Assembly: GCA_016281495.1 (NCBI GenBank)
Contig: JAEEIU010000004.1
Span: forward strand, 1 to 56,113
Direction of reading: 5' to 3'
From: Treponema sp.
GTDB lineage: Bacteria; Spirochaetota; Spirochaetia; Treponematales; Treponemataceae
DNA length: 56,113 nucleotides
Within the stretch, counting starts at the first letter, position 1, and each line of letters opens with the position of its first letter. Of the stretch, positions 34,752-42,807 are shown piece after piece. Below the pieces are notes generated by a model. The model searched no databases. It was not told where the DNA came from and was given only the letters and a program-made list of their open reading frames with translations. A program made the position numbers and the translations under genes.

Positions 34752-35691
34752 ATCAACTGGATTAGGTAGAGGTCTGGATGCACTCATGTCGGAAGCCCAG
34801 GTCGGGGGAATCACTTCAATATCCTCTCCTGCTCATGCCACTGAACAGCCCAAGACTTCACTTCCAAAAGGTCTTACACCGGACGAAAATGGTACTCTGT
34901 GGGTTAATCCTAATTTGCTTAAGCCCAATCCTCATCAGCCGCGCCGTTATTTTGACGAGGAAAAGCTCAATGAACTGACTGAATCCGTACGCCGTGAGGG
35001 TGTGGTTCAGGCTCCTGTAATTGAAGATGCAGGTGACGGTTCATTCTATATAATTGCCGGTGAACGCCGTGTTCGTGCCGCAAAAGCAGCAGGCCTGGAG
35101 AAAATTCCGGTTCAGCTTAGAAAATATTCAGACAGCCGTAAGCTTGAGGTTGCACTCATCGAGAACATTCAGCGCACAGACTTGAATCCGATAGAAGAAG
35201 CCCTTGCCTATGGAGAGCTGATGGAGATGGAGGGAATTACCCAGGAGGATCTGGCAGCCCGTGTTGGAAAAAGCCGTTCCGCTGTGGCAAACAGTCTCCG
35301 TCTGTTAAAGCTTTCTCAGGAAATCCAAAATGCCATTGCAGACGGTTCCGTGAGTCCGGGGCATGCACGTGCCCTCTTGAGCGTCATCAATCCGGCTGAT
35401 CAGACAGTTTTGTTCAACAGGATCATCAAGCAGGGACTTTCGGTACGTGAGGCAGAAAAGCAGGCACAGGAATTGAACAACGGTTCCCGCGCAGGCAAAG
35501 ATAAAAAAATAGAGGCTCCGTCCATTGTTCCGGATAAGAGGGATCCTGATTACGTTGCCATAGAGAATAAATTCAGGGATGCCTTTGGAACAAAAGTTCA
35601 GATGAAGGGTGATTACGACAAGGGCACGATTACAGTTCATTATTTTACAAAGGATGATCTGGACAGGATTTACCAGATTATAGTTAAATAA
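34744..35691 (+). CDS. parB: Chromosome-partitioning protein ParB/Spo0J
   Basis: The 315-residue protein starts at GTG 34744 inside the end of parA. The CTPase/nuclease-like N-domain has LKPNPHQPRRYFDEEKLNELTESV and GERRVRAAKAAG with the ENIQRTDLNPIEEA patch, followed by the HTH (TQEDLAARVGKSRSAVANSLRLLKL) that binds parS, and a C-terminal dimerisation segment. It clamps on DNA around parS using CTP. I saw no parS 16-mer in the window. GAGGTG precedes the start. Confidence 0.94.
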   Translation: MAKSTGLGRGLDALMSEAQVGGITSISSPAHATEQPKTSLPKGLTPDENGTLWVNPNLLKPNPHQPRRYFDEEKLNELTESVRREGVVQAPVIEDAGDGSFYIIAGERRVRAAKAAGLEKIPVQLRKYSDSRKLEVALIENIQRTDLNPIEEALAYGELMEMEGITQEDLAARVGKSRSAVANSLRLLKLSQEIQNAIADGSVSPGHARALLSVINPADQTVLFNRIIKQGLSVREAEKQAQELNNGSRAGKDKKIEAPSIVPDKRDPDYVAIENKFRDAFGTKVQMKGDYDKGTITVHYFTKDDLDRIYQIIVK

Positions 35692-35720
35692 AGAAAGACA
35701 TACAAAAACAGGAGGTGTTT

Positions 35721-36116
35721 ATGTCAGACGAAAACACAAACATGAATGATGACCCATGGAAAGTAACTTCACATGAAGAAGTAAAGAGCACAAACGAGGT
35801 GGTACCTGTAAAGGCGGATGCTTCAAATTCAAATTTAAGCGTAGATGCACTTCGCAGCGATTTTGGCCTTGTGTCAATGATCTGCGGAATCATTTCCATA
35901 ATTTTCGGCTTCACACCCTGGGGTATACTCGGATTGATTTTTGGAATCCTTTCAAACCGCGGCAAAAAGAACTCTCAGGCTACAGCTGGCATAGTATGCT
36001 CTATTGTCGGATTTGTCCTGCATTTGATCCTTCTGATTGTCTTCGTAATCATTTACTTCAGTTTCATGATGAGGATCTTTACTTCCGAAGGTTTCCCCGG
36101 CAATTTTAATTATTAA
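35721..36116 (+). CDS. Small DUF4190-like membrane protein
   Basis: A 131-residue protein with a polar N-terminal half (about 1-55) and two transmembrane segments (LVSMICGIISIIFGFTPWGILGLIFGIL and TAGIVCSIVGFVLHLILLIVFVIIYF). The pattern of a Gly-rich first hairpin followed by a polar NRGKKNSQATAG turn is that of DUF4190 proteins, function unknown. Start at 35721 follows GGAGG; it lies 30 bp after parB and is probably cotranscribed with it. Confidence 0.75.
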   Translation: MSDENTNMNDDPWKVTSHEEVKSTNEVVPVKADASNSNLSVDALRSDFGLVSMICGIISIIFGFTPWGILGLIFGILSNRGKKNSQATAGIVCSIVGFVLHLILLIVFVIIYFSFMMRIFTSEGFPGNFNY

Positions 36117-36123
36117 TTCATGC

Positions 36124-36158
36124 ACCTTCAGGAATTGATGTTCCTGGAGGTTTTCTTT
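36124..36158 (+). terminator. Terminator of the parAB operon
   Basis: ACCTTCAGGAA pairs with TTCCTGGAGGT (one G-T pair) around TTGATG, followed by a T-rich tail. Confidence 0.75.
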
Positions 36159-36184
36159 ATCTCCTGCAACAAGAGGAGGCTCCC

Positions 36185-37228
36185 ATGGAATTTGACAGGC
36201 AGCAGTATTTAAAGATTCTGTGCGGTGATTATCCGGATTTTCTGGATGACTATATTCAGTTGCCTTTGCTACAGAGGCTGTCTGGGGTCGGGCTTTTATG
36301 TGGCACTGACTGGACTCCGCTTTTTCACAATCAGTTTTATTACTCACGTCTTGAGCATTCCATTGGGGTGGCTCTTATTGTATGGAACTTTACCCATGAC
36401 AAAAAACAGACCATAGCAGGCCTTTTCCATGATGTTGCGACACCCGCTTTCAGCCACGTTGTTGATTTTCAAAAAGGGGATGTGCAGACTCAGGAAAGCA
36501 CCGAAAAACTTACAAGCCGAATCATAAACGACGACATTGTTTTAAGCGAGCTTTTGTTCAGCCAGGGAATCTACAAATACGAGATAGACGATTACCACCA
36601 GTATCCGATTGCAGACAACAACATTCCGGGGTTGAGTGCGGACCGTCTTGAATACATGTTCCCGTCTGGGGCTGCTCTTGACGGCATTTGGGAAATGTCA
36701 GACATAAAAGACTGTTATTCTCAGATCCGTGTTCTTGCAAATGAGGTTGGACAGCAGGAACTTGGCTTTATATCCGCAGAAGCTGCCCTTGAATATACCA
36801 AAAAATTCCTAAAGACAAGCATGATCCTTCAGCATAATGAGGACAAGGTTGCGATGCAGCTTATGGCAGATGTTCTTAGCCGTGCCATGGAGTGTGGCTT
36901 TATAGATGAACGTGACCTCCTTTTTATGAACGAGGAATACCTTATAACAAAGTTTGAGGGACTTGCCTCACGCAATCTGGATCCAAAGTTTACCAGACTG
37001 TTCAGGACATTCAGAAACATGAAGACCGTGATGCATACTTTTGCACCTATAGAGGACGCATACTGTGTTTCTCTGGATGTAAAAAAACGCTTTGTTGATC
37101 CGCTTGTTCAGACGGCAGGTCAGGGATCAAAAAGGCTTTCTCAGATAAGTTCCGAGGGAGAAAAATGTATTCATGAATTCCTGTCATACAAGGATACACC
37201 CTACGGCTGTGTCAAATGGGTCTGTTGA
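36185..37228 (+). CDS. HD-domain phosphohydrolase (dNTPase/SAMHD1-like)
   Basis: The 347-residue protein carries the HD superfamily metal site: RLEHSIGV (first His), AGLFHDVATPAFSHVVDF (His-Asp pair) and a later Asp in LSADRLEYMF. The RLEHS and 'HDVATPAFSH' contexts match dGTPase/SAMHD1-like HD hydrolases of about 350-450 residues. Likely substrates are nucleotides. AGAGGAGG precedes the ATG. Its stop codon overlaps the start of the next gene (TGATG), so the two are translationally coupled. Confidence 0.82.
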   Translation: MEFDRQQYLKILCGDYPDFLDDYIQLPLLQRLSGVGLLCGTDWTPLFHNQFYYSRLEHSIGVALIVWNFTHDKKQTIAGLFHDVATPAFSHVVDFQKGDVQTQESTEKLTSRIINDDIVLSELLFSQGIYKYEIDDYHQYPIADNNIPGLSADRLEYMFPSGAALDGIWEMSDIKDCYSQIRVLANEVGQQELGFISAEAALEYTKKFLKTSMILQHNEDKVAMQLMADVLSRAMECGFIDERDLLFMNEEYLITKFEGLASRNLDPKFTRLFRTFRNMKTVMHTFAPIEDAYCVSLDVKKRFVDPLVQTAGQGSKRLSQISSEGEKCIHEFLSYKDTPYGCVKWVC

Positions 37229-37911
37229 TGTACGGAAAAAAAATCCTCATCGTTGGAACGGACACAAACGCTGTTCATGCTTTTTCCAAGGACTTTGAGA
37301 TTGAGCTTGTTTCTTCCGTTTCCTTTATTGACACCGTCCTGTTCAGCTTCATGCCGGACATAATTGTCCTTGACTCAATGTATGACGCGGACATCAGGAG
37401 CATACGTGAAAATCCCAAGCTTTCCAGAGTACCAGTTTTGCTTGTGGCCGAGAATGTATCCTACCTTAAGAATTTTTCACAGATTCTTGGCATTCCATAT
37501 CTGCTTGTGTGCAACAGTGCGATTCTTTCCAACCAGGCTTTTCAGGATCACCTTAAGAAGATTGCTGAGGTTAAGGTCAAACTTTTGCCGCCAAAAACCA
37601 GCTCCCTAGTAAAGCAGACAATCCTGAACATAAACATGTCTTATTCAAGTCCGATAACACGGGATGTACTTGCACAAAAATTGAATGCCAGCGCCGACTA
37701 TCTTTCGCGCATATTCAAAAAGGAAATGGGAATGCAATTGTGGGATTACGTCAATGCATACAGGCTGTCGGAGGCAAAGAACATGCTTCTGGAGACGGGG
37801 CGTTCAATCAAGGATATTTCATTCAGCACGGGCTTTTCTGATCCCGCTTATTTTACTCGTCTTTTTCATCGGATGTACGGGCTTTCTCCAAGTTCGTACC
37901 GGAGCCGATGA
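37228..37911 (+). CDS. Receiver-like plus AraC-type DNA-binding regulator
   Basis: The protein is 227 residues from ATG 37228 (an ATG at 37216 is also in frame; I prefer 37228 because of the TGATG junction). The N-terminal half resembles a response-regulator receiver (KKILIVGTDTN...PDIIVLDSM, with the Asp of LDS at the phosphorylation position, but the usual acidic pair is reduced to one Asp). The C-terminal 100 residues are an AraC domain with two HTHs (VLAQKLNASADYLSRIFKKEMG and IKDISFSTGFSDPAYFTRLFHRMYG). No sensor kinase is next to it. Its 3' end overlaps the convergent hydrolase gene by 59 bp. Confidence 0.85.
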   Translation: MYGKKILIVGTDTNAVHAFSKDFEIELVSSVSFIDTVLFSFMPDIIVLDSMYDADIRSIRENPKLSRVPVLLVAENVSYLKNFSQILGIPYLLVCNSAILSNQAFQDHLKKIAEVKVKLLPPKTSSLVKQTILNINMSYSSPITRDVLAQKLNASADYLSRIFKKEMGMQLWDYVNAYRLSEAKNMLLETGRSIKDISFSTGFSDPAYFTRLFHRMYGLSPSSYRSR

Positions 37912-38755
37912 ATGCCGCTATCTGCTGCATCGCATTTTTTGTTTCGGGGAAGTTCTGCCTTAATGCCCAGCTGTGGAACATGTCTTTTTTGAGTATCTGG
38001 ACTGTGGCACCGTTTTCTCCGATTTTCTGGACAAGGGCGTCAGTGCTTTTGCTGAACATGTCCCTGCTTCCGTAAATCAAAAGTGTAGGCGGAAATCCCT
38101 TGTACTGCATGCACAGGACTTCACGGTCAACGCTTCCCTGCGGAATGTTCCTGTACCATACTGATTCAATTTTATCTGATATTTCCATTGAAAGAATGGG
38201 GTCGTTTTTTTCTTCCTCTATGAATGTTTCCTTCCATGCATCCTGTCCGATTCCGGGCATCGGTGAAACTGCAACAATGTGGCCTGGCTTCCTGTTTACG
38301 CGGTTGCAAAGGCCAAGTGCAAGATTTGCTCCTATGCCGTCCCCCATGAAAGTTACGTTCTGTGCAAGAAAATCCCTGAGTATTTCTGACCATGCCCTCT
38401 GAAGATAATGCAATGCTATTCTTACAGTTGCCTTGGGTGCAAGCGGATAAAACGGCATGAATACTGTTGCACCTGTCTCTTTTATCAATGCTGCGGCTGT
38501 CTTAAAATGCATGTCGTTCGGCGGCATGAAACCAGCTCCACCGGATATGAGCATTATGGCTGTCTTGCATGAAACATCGCGTGGTGCGATCTTGAACATG
38601 CAGTGCTCGCCAAATTCAAGCTTTTCTACGTCAAATTTATTTTGTATGAAGTCAGGAACGTCATTTCTGTTTTGAGGCTGTTCCAGTGATTCGTATAATG
38701 CTTTTTTAACTGAGCCATTCAATTTGGCCTCGGCAATCTTGTACTGAATACTCAT
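37853..38755 (-). CDS. Alpha/beta hydrolase (HSL-like) lacking the catalytic serine
   Basis: A 300-residue protein with the alpha/beta hydrolase layout of the hormone-sensitive lipase group: oxyanion segment ISGGAGF (normally HGGGF), nucleophile elbow MGDGIGANLA, acid YGSRDMF and His in MFHSWAL. At the elbow the expected GDSAG Ser is Gly (codon GGC, one base from AGC), and the HGGG His is Ser, so it is probably not an active esterase of the usual kind. It has no ribosome binding site; TAAAGT ends six bases before the ATG. The 3' end overlaps the regulator at 37911. Confidence 0.75.
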   Translation of the reverse strand: MSIQYKIAEAKLNGSVKKALYESLEQPQNRNDVPDFIQNKFDVEKLEFGEHCMFKIAPRDVSCKTAIMLISGGAGFMPPNDMHFKTAAALIKETGATVFMPFYPLAPKATVRIALHYLQRAWSEILRDFLAQNVTFMGDGIGANLALGLCNRVNRKPGHIVAVSPMPGIGQDAWKETFIEEEKNDPILSMEISDKIESVWYRNIPQGSVDREVLCMQYKGFPPTLLIYGSRDMFSKSTDALVQKIGENGATVQILKKDMFHSWALRQNFPETKNAMQQIAAFIGSGTNLEKARTSDEKDE

Positions 38756-38761
38756 GCATTA

Positions 38762-38790
38762 ACTTTACCACATTAATTGCATAAAAACAA
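38762..38790 (-). promoter_or_regulatory. Leaderless-type promoter of the hydrolase gene
   Basis: On the minus strand TTGTTT (38785-38790), 17 bp, TAAAGT (38762-38767) preceded by TGG; ATG after six bases. Confidence 0.65.
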
Positions 38791-38854
38791 GTCCCAAATA
38801 ATCTTCAAAATCTGCTCCCATCGGATTCCGTATCTCAGAACAAGATGAATCATA

Positions 38855-38883
38855 TTGAAAACTTTAGCACCTTCAATTATACT
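38855..38883 (+). promoter_or_regulatory. Leaderless-type promoter of the SpoU methylase gene
   Basis: TTGAAA (38855-38860), 17 bp, TATACT (38878-38883); ATG 38890 follows after six bases. Confidence 0.75.
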
Positions 38884-38889
38884 TGAATC

Positions 38890-39657
38890 ATGAAGAACAC
38901 GAAGAATGATGAGCTGGCGGTTTGTGGTTTTGCGGCTGTCAAGATGCTGGAGAAAAAAGGATGGGAGCGCATTACCCGCCTGTATTTCGTTCAGGAGAGG
39001 TCTCCTTTGTTTGGGGGACTTTGTAAAAAACTTGCCTCGGTAAAAAAGCCTTACAATGTGGTAAAGGATCCTGTTGAGCTGGAAAGGCTCTGTGGTTCAG
39101 TCCACCATCAGGGAGTTGTTGCGATGATTGAAACTCCGCACATTCCTCCTCTTACAACCGATGACACCGACCGATGGATTTCGGAATCGGAAAACGCCGT
39201 GGTTCTGGACAGGGTGGGAAACGCAAACAATCTGGGAGCCATAGTCCGCAGTGCCGCATTTTTTGGAATAAAGAACATCGTCATTCCTCTTGATGAAGCC
39301 CAGTCATCGGTGACGACAAGTTCGTATCGTGTTGCCGAAGGTGGAATGGAATTCGTGAACATCTATTCGATTAAATCAATTCCACGCCTGCTTGGTGCCA
39401 TGGAAGGAAAGATGGTCCGTCTTGGAACAGCCCTTGACGGAAAGGAAAGCCCCCGCAGCATAAAGAAACTTGCAGATGGAAAACCCGTCATCCTGATTTT
39501 GGGAAACGAAGAAAACGGAATAAGCGATGTGGTAAGGCAAAACTGCGATCATCTTGTATTGATTCCACCGGCCGGAGAAAAACAGGTGGACAGCCTAAAT
39601 GTTGCCCAGGCTTCTTCAATTTTAATGTACGAACTTTCTTGTGGGGTTGTGAAATGA
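38890..39657 (+). CDS. TrmH/SpoU family RNA 2'-O-methyltransferase
   Basis: The 255-residue SPOUT enzyme has the three SpoU motifs: LDRVGNANNLGAIVRSAAFFG (motif 1), VILILGNEENGIS (motif 2) and IPPAGEKQVDSLNVAQASSILMYE (motif 3), which form the knotted SAM site, and an N-terminal L30e-like substrate domain. Length fits the RlmB/TrmH group that methylates rRNA or tRNA ribose; the exact target is unknown. No ribosome binding site; leaderless mRNA likely. It overlaps the PAP2 gene by four bases (ATGA). Confidence 0.88.
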   Translation: MKNTKNDELAVCGFAAVKMLEKKGWERITRLYFVQERSPLFGGLCKKLASVKKPYNVVKDPVELERLCGSVHHQGVVAMIETPHIPPLTTDDTDRWISESENAVVLDRVGNANNLGAIVRSAAFFGIKNIVIPLDEAQSSVTTSSYRVAEGGMEFVNIYSIKSIPRLLGAMEGKMVRLGTALDGKESPRSIKKLADGKPVILILGNEENGISDVVRQNCDHLVLIPPAGEKQVDSLNVAQASSILMYELSCGVVK

Positions 39658-40586
39658 AAACACTTTTAAAAAAAATATTCTTGGCTTTAACTTTGTTTTG
39701 TGTATTTTCCTGTGTAACAGCCGGTGCCCAGACAATCATATTTATAGAAGAAGACGGAATCTTAAAGCGGCCCATAACCGATGAGGAAAGGTGCATCTCA
39801 TATACCCAGCTTTCTCCTTTTGGACGTAATCTTTGGGTTGATGCAGGCATTACGGCTGGTGCGGCGGGCGGATATATAACTGCTCTTGCACTTAAGGCAA
39901 CAATGGATTTCCCTGATTTTAACGGAACAATCTATGACAGGGAAGCTGTTCCTTCGATTGACCAGTGGGCCATGAGGCCATACAATAAGGCGTTGGACGT
40001 GACGGGAACCGTAACATGTGCCCTTGATATGGTGGCATTCCCTCTTGCGACATTTGGATTGGAATTCCTGTTCGGAAATTTACCCAAGCAGGACGGAATT
40101 ACCGTTGGCCTTATGTATGTGGAGTCGGTTCTGTTGACCCAGGCGTTAAAGGATTTGATAAAGATTTGTGCGTTGCGTGTAAGACCCTACATGTATTTTG
40201 ACGATTATGATGAAGGTGCAATTGAATACCACGATTTTGAATTCTCCATGCCCAGCGGTCATACAGCCAATGCCTTTATGGGAGCCTCATTCCTGAGTTA
40301 CGTTTTCTGCGCATATTATCCCAACTCCGCATGGAAGATTCCGGTGGTAGCAACTTCCTACGCCTTTGCTTTTGGAACCGCCGCCTTACGCATGCTGAGC
40401 GGAAACCACTTCTTTACCGACGTACTTGCCGGTGCCGCAATCGGAACCCTGTGCGGTTTTGGAGTACCCTTCATCCACACCTTCCTTGAAAAACCAAATG
40501 CAAGAAAGCGGACAGCCTCAAGTGGAAATCCAGTCCTCGAATTAAGCGCCCTACCTCTTGGAGTCCAGGTCACGGTTTTGTTTTAG
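39654..40586 (+). CDS. PAP2-family phosphatase, secreted or membrane-bound
   Basis: The 310-residue protein has a signal peptide or lipoprotein signal (LALTLFCVFSCVTAGAQ), several hydrophobic helices, and the type 2 phosphatidic acid phosphatase signature: KDLIKICALRVRP (motif 1), SMPSGHT (motif 2), RMLSGNHFFTDVLAGAAIG (motif 3). It probably dephosphorylates a lipid phosphate such as undecaprenyl pyrophosphate or phosphatidate on the outer face of the inner membrane. Coupled to the upstream methylase by ATGA. Confidence 0.85.
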   Translation: MKTLLKKIFLALTLFCVFSCVTAGAQTIIFIEEDGILKRPITDEERCISYTQLSPFGRNLWVDAGITAGAAGGYITALALKATMDFPDFNGTIYDREAVPSIDQWAMRPYNKALDVTGTVTCALDMVAFPLATFGLEFLFGNLPKQDGITVGLMYVESVLLTQALKDLIKICALRVRPYMYFDDYDEGAIEYHDFEFSMPSGHTANAFMGASFLSYVFCAYYPNSAWKIPVVATSYAFAFGTAALRMLSGNHFFTDVLAGAAIGTLCGFGVPFIHTFLEKPNARKRTASSGNPVLELSALPLGVQVTVLF

Positions 40587-40592
40587 GAATGC

Positions 40593-41036
40593 TCAAATGC
40601 AGTAGTCGGGGCCGGTGAAGGATTTTGTCTTGGCCTGTGCTACAAGGTATTCCAGGGTTTTGCCTTCAAGGTAGTTTCTTATGACTTCGTAGAGACCCTC
40701 CCACATTGCAAGGGTGGAGCATTCGTCCTTTTTGGGACAGGTGTTTTCCGGGGTTGAAAGGCAGGCTATCGGAGCCAGATCTCCCTCCGTAATCCTTAGT
40801 ATTTCCGCAACTGTATATTGAGAGGGCTTTTTTGACAGCTTGTAGCCTCCCTGTGGTCCCCTTACGCTTTGCAGGAGTCCGAACTTGCTTAAAAGTGAAG
40901 TAATTTGTTCAAGATATTTTATGCTGATTCCCTGACGCTCGGATATGTCCTTTAAGGCGGTGTATTCGCTAGTGTCGTGCTGTGCCAGATCAATCATAAA
41001 ACGTAAAGCATATCGTCCGCGTGTTGAAATCTTCAT
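40593..41036 (-). CDS. Rrf2-family transcription regulator
   Basis: The 147-residue protein begins at 41036 (AAGGTGAGG upstream) with MKISTRGRYALRFMIDLAQ, the family's standard start. A winged helix follows (TALKDISERQGISIKYLEQITSLLSKFGLLQSVRGPQGGYKL). Three Cys (CLSTPENTCPKKDEC) in the C-terminal part match Fe-S-cluster-binding members such as IscR, so it probably senses iron-sulfur or redox status. No isc or suf genes are adjacent. Promoter at 41084-41112. Confidence 0.88.
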   Translation of the reverse strand: MKISTRGRYALRFMIDLAQHDTSEYTALKDISERQGISIKYLEQITSLLSKFGLLQSVRGPQGGYKLSKKPSQYTVAEILRITEGDLAPIACLSTPENTCPKKDECSTLAMWEGLYEVIRNYLEGKTLEYLVAQAKTKSFTGPDYCI

Positions 41037-41083
41037 AACCTCACCTTGTTTAAAAATCAAGCATAAATATCTTATATGATTTA

Positions 41084-41112
41084 ATTATAAAACAAAATAG
41101 CTGAATTGTCTA
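41084..41112 (-). promoter_or_regulatory. Promoter of the Rrf2 regulator gene
   Basis: On the minus strand TAGACA (41107-41112), 17 bp, TATAAT (41084-41089). Confidence 0.65.
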
Positions 41113-41171
41113 GGTAAAAAATAGGGAATTGACGCAAGCTAGGCGGGTGTCCATTAAGGTTGTTAAGTACT

Positions 41172-41241
41172 GTCATTCCGGACTTGATCCGGAATCTCAA
41201 CGCTATATAAGATGTAGATGCTGAATCAAGTTCAGCATGAC
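41172..41241. repeat. Composite hairpin repeat element
   Basis: Left unit: GTC, ATTCCGGA, CTTGA, TCCGGAAT (41172-41195). Right unit: ATGCTGAA, TCAAG, TTCAGCAT, GAC (41218-41241). Each is an 8-bp hairpin with a 5-nt loop; the loops are reverse complements, so the units face each other and the ends are GTCAT and ATGAC. A related composite lies at 1138-1276. Confidence 0.8.
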
Positions 41242-41325
41242 AATACTTTTTAGACAGTCCCTAATTTAATTGATAATTTACTTTAAATATTGTATCCTTA
41301 AAAAGATTTGTTTGATGGAGGAAAC

Positions 41326-42681
41326 ATGCTGCAGATTATTCTTTCCGTGGGATTTTGCGTTTTGATGCTTGGCGTTATGGTGGCTGTCAGGATCTGGCAG
41401 AAGAAGTCAATTAAAAAGATTTACGAGGATCTTAAGGAAAAGGACTATTCATATACGCTTTTGATAAAGGGTTGCGACTGGGGGCCTGCGGTTGACCGTA
41501 TGATTCTTGCTCCAGGAAAGCATTTTGATGATTTTACACCCGAGGACTTTGACCCGGAGAAATTCAGCGTAAAAGTTTCCACCCAGCGTTATCTTGAGGA
41601 TGGACAAATCGACTGTTATTCCGGCACGGTAAAGGTTGTGGGGGCATGCCCGTGTGACATTGACGGAAATCCCCTGGCAGGTTTTGATGAATCAGAAGAA
41701 GGTGAAGACGAACCTGAAGAATTGAACGGAGGCCACATCCTTCTTACTCTTGAATACGGTCCTGAAATGGGGGAGACAAATCCGTTTACATACAATTTCA
41801 AGACGCAGCAGAACGAATGGAAGGACAAATTCGATTTTAAGATAGAGCATCCCAAGCTTCCTGAACCAATTGTGGAATGCAGCGACTGGTATTGCAGCGA
41901 AGCACAGCAGTTTGACGACATCAAGACTGGAAACGAGCTTACTGCTACATCATGGTGTCCCCCTTCTGACGGTAAAAAACATCCTTTGATTGTGTGGCTT
42001 CACGGGGCAGGTGAGGGTGGAACTGATCCTATGGTTGTGCTTTTGGGAAACAAGGTTACTGCACTTGTAAGCCAGAAGATTCAGGATTATTTTGGAGGCG
42101 CGTATGTCCTATGTCCTCAAAATCCTACCGTATGGATGCAGCATGGAAACACTCCCTATGACATTTTGCAGCAGGACAGTCCGACCCATGTTTCAAAATA
42201 CACTCATTCATGCAAAAAGGTAATAGATTCATTCATCTCAAAACACGATGACATTGACAGAAAACGAATCTATATCGGTGGATGTTCCAATGGCGGTTAC
42301 ATGACCATAAACATGCTCCTGAATTATCCCAATTTCTTTGCGGCGGCATATCCTGTGTGCGAGGCCTACAGCGATTCATGGATGAGTGATGAGGATATAA
42401 AGGCCCTGGGAAAAATTCCTTTGTGGTTTGTTGCGGCCAAGAATGATGACACAGTTGATCCAGAAAAACACATGATTCCGACAGTCCGGCGCTGTCTTGA
42501 GCTGAACGGGGCTTCCAACGTGCGCATGAGCCTTTTTGATGACGTGCATAACTCTTTCGGAAGCTATTACGGCCACTGGTCATGGATTTACCTTTTCAAC
42601 GATGAATGTGTCTCGGAGGATGATGAAGTTCTGTGGGAATGGATTTCAGAGAAGGAATTGATAGAGGCCTCGTCAAAATAA
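41326..42681 (+). CDS. Membrane-anchored alpha/beta hydrolase (PHB depolymerase/esterase-like)
   Basis: The 451-residue protein starts at ATG 41326 after GGAGG and has an N-terminal membrane anchor (IILSVGFCVLMLGVMVAVRI). A beta-rich domain (about 40-200) precedes a C-terminal alpha/beta hydrolase (about 215-450) with WLHGAGEGGTDP, the nucleophile elbow GGCSNGGYM and VHNSFGSYYGHW with the probable catalytic His. This matches prolyl-oligopeptidase/esterase D-type enzymes used on polysaccharide esters or peptides. Whether the catalytic part faces outward is inferred from the anchor. Unlike the hydrolase at 37853, its Ser is intact. Confidence 0.78.
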   Translation: MLQIILSVGFCVLMLGVMVAVRIWQKKSIKKIYEDLKEKDYSYTLLIKGCDWGPAVDRMILAPGKHFDDFTPEDFDPEKFSVKVSTQRYLEDGQIDCYSGTVKVVGACPCDIDGNPLAGFDESEEGEDEPEELNGGHILLTLEYGPEMGETNPFTYNFKTQQNEWKDKFDFKIEHPKLPEPIVECSDWYCSEAQQFDDIKTGNELTATSWCPPSDGKKHPLIVWLHGAGEGGTDPMVVLLGNKVTALVSQKIQDYFGGAYVLCPQNPTVWMQHGNTPYDILQQDSPTHVSKYTHSCKKVIDSFISKHDDIDRKRIYIGGCSNGGYMTINMLLNYPNFFAAAYPVCEAYSDSWMSDEDIKALGKIPLWFVAAKNDDTVDPEKHMIPTVRRCLELNGASNVRMSLFDDVHNSFGSYYGHWSWIYLFNDECVSEDDEVLWEWISEKELIEASSK

Positions 42682-42720
42682 CCGTATCTGCCAAACCCTC
42701 TTGGATAAAACCTAAGATTT

Positions 42721-42749
42721 TTGATTAAAGCTGACGATACTATTATAAA
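42721..42749 (+). promoter_or_regulatory. Promoter of the gene at 42808
   Basis: TTGATT (42721-42726), 17 bp, TATAAA (42744-42749). The leader contains a short AAGGCG/CGCCTT hairpin (about 42773-42793). Confidence 0.6.
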
Positions 42750-42807
42750 GGTGTGCCTTGTTGGAAAAACAGAAGGCGAAAATTGAACGCCTTGCACGGA
42801 GTAAACG

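Noticed and set aside
33916..36120. parS site near parAB
   Set aside because: I looked for the TGTTTCACGTGAAACA-type 16-mer by eye and did not find it; parS may lie elsewhere.
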